From contig NZ_CP065359.1 of assembly GCF_019904295.1 (NCBI RefSeq), positions 2,071,001-2,135,000 of the forward strand: a DNA stretch of 64,000 bases, written 5' to 3'. Below are positions 9,452-18,523 of this stretch, in pieces. Position numbers and translations under genes: made by a program. The notes under the pieces are model-generated. The model saw nothing but the letters and a program-made list of their open reading frames with translations, was not told where the DNA came from and ran no database searches. Every line of letters starts with the position of its first letter. Position 1 is the stretch's first letter. Source of the DNA: Ruegeria sp. SCSIO 43209. Its GTDB lineage: Bacteria; Pseudomonadota; Alphaproteobacteria; Rhodobacterales; Rhodobacteraceae.

Positions 9452-10186
9452 ATGAAACGCTTTCTGATCCTGCAACTGCGCCCGGAAACCGATGCATCGG
9501 ATGCCGAATATGCCTCGATACTGGACAAAACCGGGCTGCGCCCTGCGCAAACTCATCGCATCCGGCTGGATTGCGAAGACCTGCCCGAAGGGCTGGATGT
9601 CGTCGATTACGCTGGTGTCATCGTGGGTGGGGGTCCCGGCTGCGTCAGTGACGATCCGACCACCAAATCCGCGCTGGATGCAAAGATCGAAGGCGCGATC
9701 ATGAGACTGATGCCCCAGATCACTGCGAAAGATCACCCGTTCATGGGCTGCTGCTATGGCTTGGGTATTCTCGCCGTACATTTGGGCGGAGATGTCAGCA
9801 AACGGCAATTTGGCGAACCGGTCGGACCGTCCGACTGCCGTCTGACAGAGGATGGCGCCCAAGACCCCTTGACCGCAGGCCTAAAGCCGAAATTCGAAGC
9901 GTTTGTGGGACATAAGGAAGCCGTACAGTTACTGCCGGATGGCTGCGTTCATCTGGTAGCGTCTGACCCCTGCCCGTTTCAGATGATCCGCTGGGGGCAG
10001 AATGTCTATGCCACCCAGTTCCACCCCGAAGCGGACGCCAAAGATTTTGAGCAGCGGATTAACATCTACAAGGACCACGGCTATTTTCCGCCGGAGGATG
10101 CGCAAAGCTTGATCGATATGTGCCATGCCGCAGACGTTACGGAGCCGGGTGAAATCCTGCGCCGGTTTGCTCAACGCTACGGGTGA
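9452..10186 (+). CDS. Class I glutamine amidotransferase-like protein
   Basis: Stand-alone class I (GMP-synthase-like) glutamine amidotransferase domain, 244 residues. The nucleophile elbow is GCCYG near residues 101-105 and the His-Glu pair is in YATQFHPEAD near residue 191, so the triad is complete. Such proteins supply ammonia from glutamine to a partner or hydrolyse gamma-glutamyl amides. No synthetase partner is encoded next door, so the physiological substrate is unknown. The start has an AAAGG ribosome binding site and lies 16 bp after the SLC13 gene, suggesting co-transcription. Confidence 0.88.
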   Translation: MKRFLILQLRPETDASDAEYASILDKTGLRPAQTHRIRLDCEDLPEGLDVVDYAGVIVGGGPGCVSDDPTTKSALDAKIEGAIMRLMPQITAKDHPFMGCCYGLGILAVHLGGDVSKRQFGEPVGPSDCRLTEDGAQDPLTAGLKPKFEAFVGHKEAVQLLPDGCVHLVASDPCPFQMIRWGQNVYATQFHPEADAKDFEQRINIYKDHGYFPPEDAQSLIDMCHAADVTEPGEILRRFAQRYG

Positions 10187-10258
10187 CCCAACGGCGTTGT
10201 TGCCTGATCTACGACCCCTCGCATAGGCTGACCCGAATGACTTTGGGAGGAGTTGTTC

Positions 10259-11116
10259 TTGGACCTGCTTATCAACGTTGGCCTGCCCATTTCGCTGGCC
10301 ATTATCATGTTGTCACTGGGGATCGGGCTAGAAGCCGCCGATTTCCGCCGGGTTTTGGCGCGGGGGTACCCCTTCGCCATTGGCGCCATCAGTCAAGTTG
10401 TGCTGATACCATTGGCTGCCTTCGCGACGGTCACTCTGTTCGGACTGCCCGCTGAAATCGCCGTGGGTGTCATGCTTTTAAGCTTTTGCCCCGGTGGGGT
10501 CACCAGCAACATCCTCGCAAAATTTGCCAAGGGTGATGTGGCGCTGTCGGTCAGCCTGACAGCGGTGATCAGCCTGCTGTCCATCGTGACCGTCCCCATT
10601 CTCGCCGCATGGTCCATAGATCATTTCATAGGCGAGGCCGCACCCAAAGTTTCGATCAGCGCATTAGCCACCGCGCTGTTCCTGATCACGACCCTTCCAG
10701 TCGCCATTGGCGTCGCCATACGTCACTTTGCAAGGGGGTTCGCCATTCGGGTCGACGGCCCGCTTTCGACGCTCGCATCGATACTGTTCGTGCTGATCGT
10801 CGCGGCGGCACTGGCCGGAAACTGGCAGTTCTTCATCCAAAACCTCAGCTCGATTGGGGCAGCTCTGATCGCGTTGAACGTTGCGCTGTTGCTGATCGGT
10901 CTGGGGCTGGCGCGCATCGCCAATCTGACATGGAGTGAGGCGAAAACGATCTCGGTCGAGACTGGCATTCAGAATTCGGCGATGGGAATTACGCTGGCAG
11001 CTTTGATCACCGGCACCACGACCGGCTTCAGCCCACTTGCCGTTCCTGCCGCCGTTTATGGTATCACGATGTATGTGGTCGTAACCCCCTTCATCCTTTG
11101 GTTCCGCAGCCGCTGA
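10259..11116 (+). CDS. Bile acid:sodium symporter (BASS) family protein, TTG start
   Basis: Inner-membrane carrier of the BASS/ArsB-like fold, 285 residues with about nine or ten hydrophobic segments and the conserved SFCPGGVTSNILAKFAKGD motif near residue 75. Bacterial relatives import organic anions with sodium; the substrate here is unknown. No ATG is in frame at the N terminus. TTG at 10259-10261 is chosen because GGAGG at 10246-10250 lies 8 bases upstream; a TTG two codons earlier is only 2 bases from that site. The following FAD dehydrogenase starts 11 bp after the stop, so the carrier may import its substrate. Confidence 0.85.
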   Translation: MDLLINVGLPISLAIIMLSLGIGLEAADFRRVLARGYPFAIGAISQVVLIPLAAFATVTLFGLPAEIAVGVMLLSFCPGGVTSNILAKFAKGDVALSVSLTAVISLLSIVTVPILAAWSIDHFIGEAAPKVSISALATALFLITTLPVAIGVAIRHFARGFAIRVDGPLSTLASILFVLIVAAALAGNWQFFIQNLSSIGAALIALNVALLLIGLGLARIANLTWSEAKTISVETGIQNSAMGITLAALITGTTTGFSPLAVPAAVYGITMYVVVTPFILWFRSR

Positions 11117-11127
11117 AAGGACATCCG

Positions 11128-12789
11128 ATGACCAATACCACCGCAGATGCGATCGTGATCGGAGGCGGCCTTGCGGGCCTCTCGGCGGCGGCCGAATTGG
11201 GCGACCGGGGCAAGCGGGTGATCGTGCTGGATCAGGAGCCCGAGCATTTTCTGGGTGGACAGGCGTTTTGGAGCCTCGGCGGCCTGTTCATGGTCGACAC
11301 CCCCGAGCAGCGCCGCATGGGCATCCGCGACAGCCACGATCTGGCGCTGCGCGACTGGATGGGCAGCGCGCAGTTTGACCGCGATGAAGACAACTGGCCC
11401 CGCAAATGGGCTGAAGCCTATGTCGAGTTCGCCGCAGGTGAAATGCGTCCGTGGCTGCATGACATGGGGCTGCGCTGGTTTCCCGTCGTGGGCTGGGCCG
11501 AACGCGGCGGTTCTTATGCGGACGGACATGGCAACTCGGTCCCGCGCTTTCACATCACTTGGGGAACCGGCCCAGGTGTACTTGAGCATTTTATCCGCCG
11601 CGTCCGCGCGCATGTCGACGCCGGCTTGATCCAATTGAAGTTCCGTCACCAAGTCAGCCACATCATTATGCAAAATGGTTCTGCCAAAGGCGTGTCAGGG
11701 GAAGTCCTGGCCGATGACGGCATTCAAAGAGGTGGCAAGACCAACCGGGACGAAGTAGGCGAATTCGAAGTCTATGCCCCTTCGATTATTGTCACCTCTG
11801 GTGGGATCGGTGGGAATTTTGAGATGGTGAGACAGAACTGGCCCCGCGACCGGCTGGGTGAACCGCCCAAAGATATGGTGGCAGGCGTTCCGTTTCATGT
11901 CGATGGCCGCATGATCCCGATCAGCGAGAAAGCTGGCGGACATGTCATCAACGGTGACAGAATGTGGCATTACACCGAAGGGGTGCGCAATTGGGATCCG
12001 ATCTGGCCCGCGCACGGTATACGTATTCTACCCGGCCCAAGTTCGATGTGGTTCGATGCGCGCGGCAATCGCCTACAACCCCCTTGCCTGCCGGGGTTCG
12101 ATACGCTGGGAACGCTGAAAGAGATCCTGAAAACCGGATATGAATACAGCTGGTTCGTTCTGACCCAGAAGATCATCAAAAAGGAATTTGCACTATCGGG
12201 GTCCGAGCAGAACCCTGATTTCACTTCGGGCAGCTGGAAAGAGGTGATCCGTCAGCGCATCCTGTCTGGCACCAAGGCGACCGGCCCGGTCGAGGCGTTC
12301 AAGGAAAAGGGCGAGGATTTCGTCGTCGCCAACACGCTGACTGAATTGGTCAGCGGCATGAACCAATTAGGCGGAGGTCTGATAGACGAGACGCATTTGC
12401 GCACCCAGATCGAGGCACGGGATTCTCAGGTCGACAATCCGTTTTCCAAAGACGCCCAGATGATGGCCATCCTTGCCGCACGCAATTATCGGGGCGACAA
12501 GCTGATCCGGACGGCCAAACCGCACAAGTTCCTCGATCCATCAAACGGCCCGCTAATCGCGGTCAAGCTGCACGTACTGACCCGCAAGACACTGGGCGGG
12601 CTGCAGACCAATCTGGACAGTCAGATGATCGGCGCCAATGGACAAATCGTCCCCGGCTTGTTTGCAGCCGGAGAGGTCGCGGGCTTTGGCGGCGGCGGCT
12701 ATCACGGGTACAACGCGCTAGAGGGCACGTTTCTGGGCGGTTGCATCTTCTCGGGTCGCAACGCAGGAAGGTCCCGCGCAGTGGCCTGA
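11128..12789 (+). CDS. FAD-binding dehydrogenase (fumarate reductase/KstD-like fold)
   Basis: Flavoprotein of the FAD_binding_2 family, 553 residues. The N-terminal GGGLAGLSAA motif (residues 12-21) binds the ADP part of FAD, and the C-terminal FGGGGYHGYNALEGTFLGGCIFSGR is the family's second FAD-contact block. Members annotated as FAD-binding dehydrogenases resemble 3-ketosteroid dehydrogenases. The true substrate is unknown, but the preceding BASS-type carrier would fit a steroid-like or other bulky organic acid. ATG at 11128 has a GAAAGGA site; the longer frame would overlap the upstream gene. The stop codon abuts the stop of the convergent gene without a gap. Confidence 0.85.
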   Translation: MTNTTADAIVIGGGLAGLSAAAELGDRGKRVIVLDQEPEHFLGGQAFWSLGGLFMVDTPEQRRMGIRDSHDLALRDWMGSAQFDRDEDNWPRKWAEAYVEFAAGEMRPWLHDMGLRWFPVVGWAERGGSYADGHGNSVPRFHITWGTGPGVLEHFIRRVRAHVDAGLIQLKFRHQVSHIIMQNGSAKGVSGEVLADDGIQRGGKTNRDEVGEFEVYAPSIIVTSGGIGGNFEMVRQNWPRDRLGEPPKDMVAGVPFHVDGRMIPISEKAGGHVINGDRMWHYTEGVRNWDPIWPAHGIRILPGPSSMWFDARGNRLQPPCLPGFDTLGTLKEILKTGYEYSWFVLTQKIIKKEFALSGSEQNPDFTSGSWKEVIRQRILSGTKATGPVEAFKEKGEDFVVANTLTELVSGMNQLGGGLIDETHLRTQIEARDSQVDNPFSKDAQMMAILAARNYRGDKLIRTAKPHKFLDPSNGPLIAVKLHVLTRKTLGGLQTNLDSQMIGANGQIVPGLFAAGEVAGFGGGGYHGYNALEGTFLGGCIFSGRNAGRSRAVA

Positions 12790-13536
12790 TTACTGGGTGC
12801 GCACGAATTTCAGTATCGGCTCACCTGCAGCATCGAGCAAAACCATGCTGTCACCGGCAACGGCATAGCTCGTCACGTTTTGCAGGGCGGCAAAGAACTG
12901 ATCCTCGACCTCGTCCAGTTCTGGCGGGCACGCCATTAAAGTCGCGGCCATATTGTCTGGAAACTCAAGGCTGTTGCCGGTGATCTCGGCTTGCCCGGAA
13001 AACCGGTTGCAACCGCCCGTGCCACCGAACGCACCACCTTGGGCGAAGGAAAGCTGGGGCGGCCGTTTTGTATCGAGCACGGTTCCACCGATACCGATGG
13101 CTGTCCACTCAGTCCCTTCCAGGGTCGCGGGGCTCTGAGCACCGGCCTGCACCAGCACAAGATCTGCCGAATTGCCTTCGCCGTTGGTCAGCACGGGATG
13201 GACCGTATCCGTCGTAAACAACAGCTCACCCCCGCGATAGATCGATCCGCGTACTGCATAGGTCATACCCTCGCGGATCAGCGCGTCATCAAAAGTCAGC
13301 TCAAATTCCGAGGGCACTCCGTTCAACGCATAGCGTTGCGCCGCCAGCGTGACCGCTGCCGCATCGGCCCGAGAGATATCCTGCAATTCGACAAATAGCG
13401 TCGCATCCGGTGGCAGGGCGATCCGTTCACGGTAGGTTGCCGTGCCAGTGACTGTTCCTGCCGAGCTTTGGCTGCCCAGCAAGGCCAATACGATTGCTCC
13501 GGCCACAATGGCCTGCCCGAGTTTTGGAAAAGGCAT
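12790..13536 (-). CDS. Secreted YbaY-type plus META-domain protein
   Basis: Exported 248-residue protein of unknown function. A signal peptide covers about residues 1-26 (cleavage near SSA-GTV), without a lipobox. Residues about 27-125 form a YbaY-like beta domain (GTATYRERIALPPDATLFVELQDISRAD is typical; only its first part is quoted as motif evidence). Residues about 140-248 form a META/HslJ domain with GGCNRFSG and the MACPPELDEVEDQFFAAL block shortened here to its key Cys-Pro-Pro. Both domains are associated with envelope proteins and HslJ with heat-inducible resistance. The gene is tail-to-tail with the FAD dehydrogenase and 96 bp from the next SLC13 gene upstream in transcription. Confidence 0.85.
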   Translation of the reverse strand: MPFPKLGQAIVAGAIVLALLGSQSSAGTVTGTATYRERIALPPDATLFVELQDISRADAAAVTLAAQRYALNGVPSEFELTFDDALIREGMTYAVRGSIYRGGELLFTTDTVHPVLTNGEGNSADLVLVQAGAQSPATLEGTEWTAIGIGGTVLDTKRPPQLSFAQGGAFGGTGGCNRFSGQAEITGNSLEFPDNMAATLMACPPELDEVEDQFFAALQNVTSYAVAGDSMVLLDAAGEPILKFVRTQ

Positions 13537-13632
13537 GATCCCATCCTTTCACATTCATCTTAGGCAAAAAGATTGTGACGATATCGACATTTACAAGGCC
13601 CGAAACACCAGGTCGGCGAATCCGTGCCAGTG

Positions 13633-15444
13633 TCAGAGCGGCCAGATGAACGGAATAAGAAGTGACGCCAGCAGACCCACAGTCAGGTTCAGCGGCACAC
13701 CAACTTTCAGAAAATCGGTGAATCTGTACCCACCCGGGCCATACACCATCATGTTGGTCTGATAGCCAATCGGCGTCGCAAAGGATGCCGATGCCGCCAC
13801 CATCACCGCGACCACCAGCGGGCGCGGATCAATTCCTACAGCCTGAGCCAGAGAGATCGCGATCGGAGTGACCACCACCGCCACGGCGTTGTTCGAAACC
13901 AATTCGGTTAGCACCGAGGTCAACAGATATACGGCCCATATGATCAAGAAAGGTGGCAACATGCCCAGCGCCGGTGCGACCGCTTCGACAATCAGTGTAA
14001 CCGCGCCCGATTTATCGAGCGCAGCCCCAATTGCGAGCATGGAGAAGATCAGGGCCAGCAATCGGCCTTCGACAAATGAGAACGCCTCATCCGCGTCGAT
14101 ACATCGGGTCAGCAAAACCACAGCAACGGCGATGATCGACAACAGCAAAATCGGTGCCACGCCCAACCCCGCCAGGGCGACGATCCCGACCAGCGCACCG
14201 ATGGCTATGGGCGCATGGCTGCGGCGAAACGCTCGTGCCGAAGGTTGCGTAACATCGACCATATCCATATCGGCGGCCAGCTTCTGGATATCCGCAGGCG
14301 AGCCCTCTAACAGCAGCGTATCCCCGACGCGCACGGTCAAAGCATCCAACTGACGCCCGATATTCTGGTTCCTGCGATGAACCGCCAGGACGTAGACACC
14401 ATATCGGCGACGTAACCGCATCGCACCAAGCGTTCGACCGACCATTCGGCAGCCCGGCGTGATCAGAACCTCAACCGTCTTGGTCTCAACGGCTGAGACC
14501 TGATCCACGCGCTTGAGTTCCTTGTTGCTTTGAAGACTCAGCAATTCGGTCATCTCGGTGCGCAAAACTACCCTGTCGCCCACTTTCAGCGTCACCCCCT
14601 TGAGGTTCCGCCGCAGCGAGTCATCGCCTCGGATGACGTCGATCAGGCGCACACCGGGGCGCTTGAACAGCTGAACGCCGGTCACTTCGCGGTCGATCAG
14701 ATTGCTGTCGGGTGGGATAACCGCCTCAGTAAAGAACTTCATCTTGGACCGGTCGCTGAGCATCTCAGCCATGCTATCACGCTCGGGTAGCAGTCGTGGC
14801 GCAATGAAGCGCAGGTACACCATACCGTAGATCACCAGCGCGATGCCCAGCGGGGTAACCTCGAAGATTGAAAACGCCGTCATACCCTGTGCGCGGGCCA
14901 CACCATCGACCAACAGGTTAGTCGAGGTGCCAATCAGCGTCAGCGTACCCCCAAGGATCGCCGCATAGCTGAGCGGGATCAACAATTTGGACGCCGAAAC
15001 GTTCAGCGTGCGGGCGATCTGGATAAAGACCGGGATCATTACAACAACAACCGGTGTGTTCGACACCACCGCTGAAGCGACGACGACAAACGCCATCAAT
15101 AACCCGATAGCAAACCGAGGGTTCACCTGCGCCTGCTTCTGCGCGAGCGAGGTGAAGGCATCAAGCGCTCCGGTGCGCACCAAGGCACCCATGATGATGA
15201 ACATCGCGCCGATGGTCCACGGCGCGGGATTCGAAAGGACTGCAAGCGCACTTTGATAGGGCAGGATACCGGTTGCCAGCATCAGGGCCGCCCCGCCGAT
15301 GGCGACAACTTCGGTCGGATAGACCTCGCGCAGAAACATGATGAACATGCCCGCTACGATCATCAGCGCCAGAATTGCGCTGCCCATCTCTGTCAGTTGA
15401 AGGAATTGCATTCTTGGTATTCTGTCCGAACCCTGATCTGGCAT
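13633..15444 (-). CDS. SLC13-family permease with two RCK_C domains (second copy)
   Basis: Inner-membrane divalent-anion-type transporter, 603 residues, with the same plan as the gene at 7663. A membrane half contains VVSNTPVVVVMIPVF, two TrkA_C soluble domains lie at roughly residues 210-295 and 300-385, and a second membrane half ends with PIGYQTNMMVYGPGGYRFTDFLKVG. It resembles proteins annotated as sulfate permeases or SLC13 members; substrate uncertain. The start is unclear: 15444 has AGG 5 bases upstream, while an internal ATG at 15411 begins closer to the first membrane segment. The second copy is diverged, so it is not a recent tandem duplication. Confidence 0.88.
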   Translation of the reverse strand: MPDQGSDRIPRMQFLQLTEMGSAILALMIVAGMFIMFLREVYPTEVVAIGGAALMLATGILPYQSALAVLSNPAPWTIGAMFIIMGALVRTGALDAFTSLAQKQAQVNPRFAIGLLMAFVVVASAVVSNTPVVVVMIPVFIQIARTLNVSASKLLIPLSYAAILGGTLTLIGTSTNLLVDGVARAQGMTAFSIFEVTPLGIALVIYGMVYLRFIAPRLLPERDSMAEMLSDRSKMKFFTEAVIPPDSNLIDREVTGVQLFKRPGVRLIDVIRGDDSLRRNLKGVTLKVGDRVVLRTEMTELLSLQSNKELKRVDQVSAVETKTVEVLITPGCRMVGRTLGAMRLRRRYGVYVLAVHRRNQNIGRQLDALTVRVGDTLLLEGSPADIQKLAADMDMVDVTQPSARAFRRSHAPIAIGALVGIVALAGLGVAPILLLSIIAVAVVLLTRCIDADEAFSFVEGRLLALIFSMLAIGAALDKSGAVTLIVEAVAPALGMLPPFLIIWAVYLLTSVLTELVSNNAVAVVVTPIAISLAQAVGIDPRPLVVAVMVAASASFATPIGYQTNMMVYGPGGYRFTDFLKVGVPLNLTVGLLASLLIPFIWPL

Positions 15445-15502
15445 ACGCGCCTAATAGGTAGTTTCACGTATTGCGTGCGGCGGGGCAAGTCTGACGTGCT
15501 TT

Positions 15503-16315
15503 TCAGGGTGTAGACTGCTGCAACCGCCCGCCAACACGAATCATCTGCACGGATTTTGCGCTTCCATCGCGGTCATCGGTTTCGACAAAAACTCCGCTCA
15601 AGGTCGCCTCACCGGTCGCAGGCGTAAACCGCGCCTTGGGCATCCCGGTTATGAACCGGCGCATCGGTTCCTGCTTGTCCATTCCGATGACCGAGTCATA
15701 GTCGCCGCACATCCCGGCATCGGTCAGGTATCCTGTACCGCCCGGCAATACCTGCGCATCCGCGGTAGGCACATGCGTATGCGTCCCAACCACAAGGCTT
15801 GCGCGTTTGTCGCAATAATGGCCCATCGCCATTTTCTCGGACGTTGCCTCACAATGCATGTCGACGATGATCGCCTGCGCCTGGCCGCCGCGTGGGTGCG
15901 ATTTCAGGATCGGTTCAATGGCCGAAAAGGGATCGTCAAAGGGGCGTTTCATGAAGACCTGCCCTAACACCTGCACCACCAGAACCTTGCGACCGCCCGG
16001 CGCGGTGAACAGTCGATGCCCCCGCCCCGGTGCCCCTTTGGCATAATTCAACGGACGCACGATGCGAGGTTCTTTCTCAATAAACTGCAGCATGTCTTTC
16101 TGGTCGAAAGCATGATCGCCCAAGGTGATACAATCGGCCCCCGCGTCCAAAAGCAGCTTGGCGTGGTCCCCGCTCAGCCCCATTCCGTTCGAGGAGTTCT
16201 CGCCGTTGACAACGACAAAATCCAGCCGCCATTCGTCACGCAGGCGTGGCAGATGCTGCTGGATGGCGGCGCGACCCGAGCGCCCCATGACGTCACCAAG
16301 AAACAAAATCCTCAT
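15503..16315 (-). CDS. YmdB/TIGR00282-type metallophosphoesterase
   Basis: Predicted cytoplasmic calcineurin-like phosphoesterase, 270 residues. It begins MRILFLGDVMGRSG with the first metal-binding Asp, followed by NGEN(SS) near residue 36, GDHAFD, and a late GTHTHVPTADAQ motif. This is the YmdB family, whose Bacillus member hydrolyses 2',3'- and 3',5'-cyclic nucleotides in vitro. ATG at 16313-16315 is chosen because it places the first Asp at the usual distance; the longer frame adds an unrelated leader. The order mgtE-fau-this gene on the minus strand is compatible with one transcript, although 112 bp separates it from fau. Confidence 0.9.
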   Translation of the reverse strand: MRILFLGDVMGRSGRAAIQQHLPRLRDEWRLDFVVVNGENSSNGMGLSGDHAKLLLDAGADCITLGDHAFDQKDMLQFIEKEPRIVRPLNYAKGAPGRGHRLFTAPGGRKVLVVQVLGQVFMKRPFDDPFSAIEPILKSHPRGGQAQAIIVDMHCEATSEKMAMGHYCDKRASLVVGTHTHVPTADAQVLPGGTGYLTDAGMCGDYDSVIGMDKQEPMRRFITGMPKARFTPATGEATLSGVFVETDDRDGSAKSVQMIRVGGRLQQSTP

Positions 16316-16427
16316 GATTGCGGTCCTAGGGGCTGGAAGTGGCAATAACAAGGCAGAAGCAAACAATCACTCAGCCTGAAGCCTGCCAATGTAAAGGAAA
16401 TCGCGATCGCGCATAGCGAGGGATAAC

Positions 16428-16994
16428 TTAGAAAGTTAGCACCCGGCTTTCAGTAATCACCATATCGAGTGGTTGATCGGTCGGCTCCAGCGGCAGATGT
16501 TCGGCTTCCTGCGCATCAAAGGCAAATCCTATGGCAAGCGTCGGGCGCTTGGCGCGCAACCCTTCAAGCGTGCGATCATAGAAGCCGCCGCCATAGCCCA
16601 AGCGGCCACCCTTCGCATCAAACGCAACCAGTGGCACGATCAGGATTTCCGGGTCGAAATAGTCATCGATCTCGGGCACTTTCGCGCCGAAGGGTCCATC
16701 TTTCAGTATGCCCTCAGGCGTCCATCGAGAGAAGCGCAACGCCTGCCCTGCGGCCTGAATGACAGGCACGCCCACTGGACCATATGCAGAAGCCTCGGCC
16801 ATTGCAGGCAGCGGGTCGATTTCGGTGCGGATCGGCATGTAGCCAGACATGGGAACACCGCGATGACCCGCCAGAACCTCGGACAAGCGCCCGGCCGCGC
16901 CCGGGATGCGCATATCAAACGCTACCTTGCGTCGCGCGAATGCCGCCTTGCGCGCTGCGGCCTTGATTTCGGTCAGATCGGTTGTCTCGTTCAC
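16428..16994 (-). CDS. 5-formyltetrahydrofolate cyclo-ligase
   Basis: Cytoplasmic enzyme converting 5-formyltetrahydrofolate to 5,10-methenyltetrahydrofolate with ATP (MTHFS/YgfA family), 188 residues, normal length. The C-terminal block LGYGGGFYDRTL near residue 134 is the nucleotide/phosphate-binding signature, and the Lys-Arg-rich N terminus (KAAFARRKVAF) fits the family. The start is GTG at 16992-16994, overlapping the mgtE stop as GTGA, so translation is probably coupled. In other genomes this gene often follows the 6S RNA gene; I did not recognise one here. Confidence 0.9.
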   Translation of the reverse strand: MNETTDLTEIKAAARKAAFARRKVAFDMRIPGAAGRLSEVLAGHRGVPMSGYMPIRTEIDPLPAMAEASAYGPVGVPVIQAAGQALRFSRWTPEGILKDGPFGAKVPEIDDYFDPEILIVPLVAFDAKGGRLGYGGGFYDRTLEGLRAKRPTLAIGFAFDAQEAEHLPLEPTDQPLDMVITESRVLTF

Positions 16995-18385
16995 AATAGC
17001 ACCACGCTGGCAAGCCCCAGAAAGATGAAGAACCCCATGACATCCGTTGTCGTGGTCACAAAGGTTCCTGACGCCAGCGCCGGGTCAACACCCAGACGGT
17101 CCAGCACGACCGGTACTACCGTACCAGCAAAGCCCGCGATGATCATGTTCACGACCAGCGCAGATCCGATCACGACACCCAGCAGCGGGGAGTCGAACCA
17201 CATCATCCCGACGGTTCCCAACACGATAGCGAAACACAGCCCGTTGAGCATTCCCACCAGCAGTTCTCGCCGGATCACGCGCCCTACGTTCGAGCCGGTC
17301 AAGTCGCGTGTTGCCAACGCCCGCACTGCAACGGTAAGTGATTGGGTCCCGGCATTGCCCCCCATCGAGGCGACGATCGGCATCAGGATCGCGAGCGCCA
17401 CCAGTTGATCAATCGCGGCCTCAAACTGAGAAATCACCAGCGATCCGCAAATCGCCGTAACCAGATTGACACCAAGCCAAGGCAAGCGGCGCCTACTGGT
17501 TGCCGCTACACTATCGGACAGAGAGCTTTCGTCCGAGACGCCCGCAAGACGCAGCATATCCTCTTCGTATTCTTCGTCCAGGACCACCATCGCATCGTCG
17601 ATGGTGATGACACCGACCAAACGACCGTCGCCATCCACGACGGGAGCCGAAATCAGGTGATACTGATTGAACGCATAGGCCACGTCCTCTTCATCCTGTT
17701 CGACGGGGATGGTGTGGAATTCATCTTCGGCAATGTCCTGCAGCGGCACCTCGCGCCGGGTTGCCATCAACTTGCCCAGCGTGACCTGAGCAACCGGTTT
17801 CAATCGCGGGTCAACAAGTATGACGTGATAGAACTGTTCCGGCAAATCGTCGGTGGCACGCATGAAATCGATGGCCTGCCCCACGGTCCAGTGATCGGGC
17901 GCCATGACCACCTCGCGCTGCATAAGGCGGCCAGCAGAGTTTTCTGGATAAGATAGGGCTTGCTCTGCCGCGACGCGTTCGGAGTCTTCAAGCGCGCCCA
18001 GGATGGTTTCTTGCTGCGGCTCTTCAAGGTCTTCCAGAAGGTCAACAACGTCATCACTTTCCATATCCCGAACGGCTTCGGCCAGAACGTCCGGTTTCAG
18101 GACATTGATTACTTCTTCCCGAACTGACTCGTCGAGCTCCGACAGGATATCGCCGTCGAACTCTTTGTCATACAGCCGGATCAGGCGCGCACGGTCGTAA
18201 GGATTGATCTGTTCCAGAAGGTCAGCGATATCGGCCGCGTGTAGCGGCTCCATCAGCTCAATCAGCTTGGCACGATCTTCGACATCAACCGCATAAAGGA
18301 TGGCCGCAACGGTTCGCGGGTCCAGCGCATAGGCGTCCTCATCGCGGGGCTGATCGGGTCTGGCTTCGTCGTTGCCTGTCGTCAT
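16991..18385 (-). CDS. mgtE: MgtE magnesium transporter
   Basis: Magnesium channel/transporter, 464 residues. An acidic N-terminal MgtE_N domain (about residues 35-135) precedes two CBS domains (about 140-265) and a C-terminal membrane domain of five segments. The membrane part contains SMGGNAGTQSLTVAVRALATRDL, the pore-lining family signature. In characterised MgtE proteins the cytoplasmic part senses Mg2+ and gates the pore. ATG at 18383-18385 has a GAGGGG site 7 bases upstream, so the longer frame to 18451 is rejected. It overlaps the folate cyclo-ligase gene by 4 bp. No Mg-sensing riboswitch is apparent in the 138-bp gap to the divergent guanine deaminase gene. Confidence 0.95.
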   Translation of the reverse strand: MTTGNDEARPDQPRDEDAYALDPRTVAAILYAVDVEDRAKLIELMEPLHAADIADLLEQINPYDRARLIRLYDKEFDGDILSELDESVREEVINVLKPDVLAEAVRDMESDDVVDLLEDLEEPQQETILGALEDSERVAAEQALSYPENSAGRLMQREVVMAPDHWTVGQAIDFMRATDDLPEQFYHVILVDPRLKPVAQVTLGKLMATRREVPLQDIAEDEFHTIPVEQDEEDVAYAFNQYHLISAPVVDGDGRLVGVITIDDAMVVLDEEYEEDMLRLAGVSDESSLSDSVAATSRRRLPWLGVNLVTAICGSLVISQFEAAIDQLVALAILMPIVASMGGNAGTQSLTVAVRALATRDLTGSNVGRVIRRELLVGMLNGLCFAIVLGTVGMMWFDSPLLGVVIGSALVVNMIIAGFAGTVVPVVLDRLGVDPALASGTFVTTTTDVMGFFIFLGLASVVLL

Positions 18386-18523
18386 GCGCTGCCCCTCTTT
18401 CTTGTCGATTGCCCCTAGATAGAAGAAGCAGCTACCGGAAAACAATGACAATGGTCCAATTTACCCGCATCTTTCGCGCCCCTATGCTGGTTGGCGGTCC
18501 AAAACAGGCGGAGAACAGAACAA

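Noticed and set aside
16473..17408. 311-codon plus-strand frame antisense to mgtE and the folate cyclo-ligase
   Set aside because: Overlaps two well-supported genes in full; composition (Ser/Thr/Ile/Arg-rich, no motif) is that of a complementary-strand shadow.
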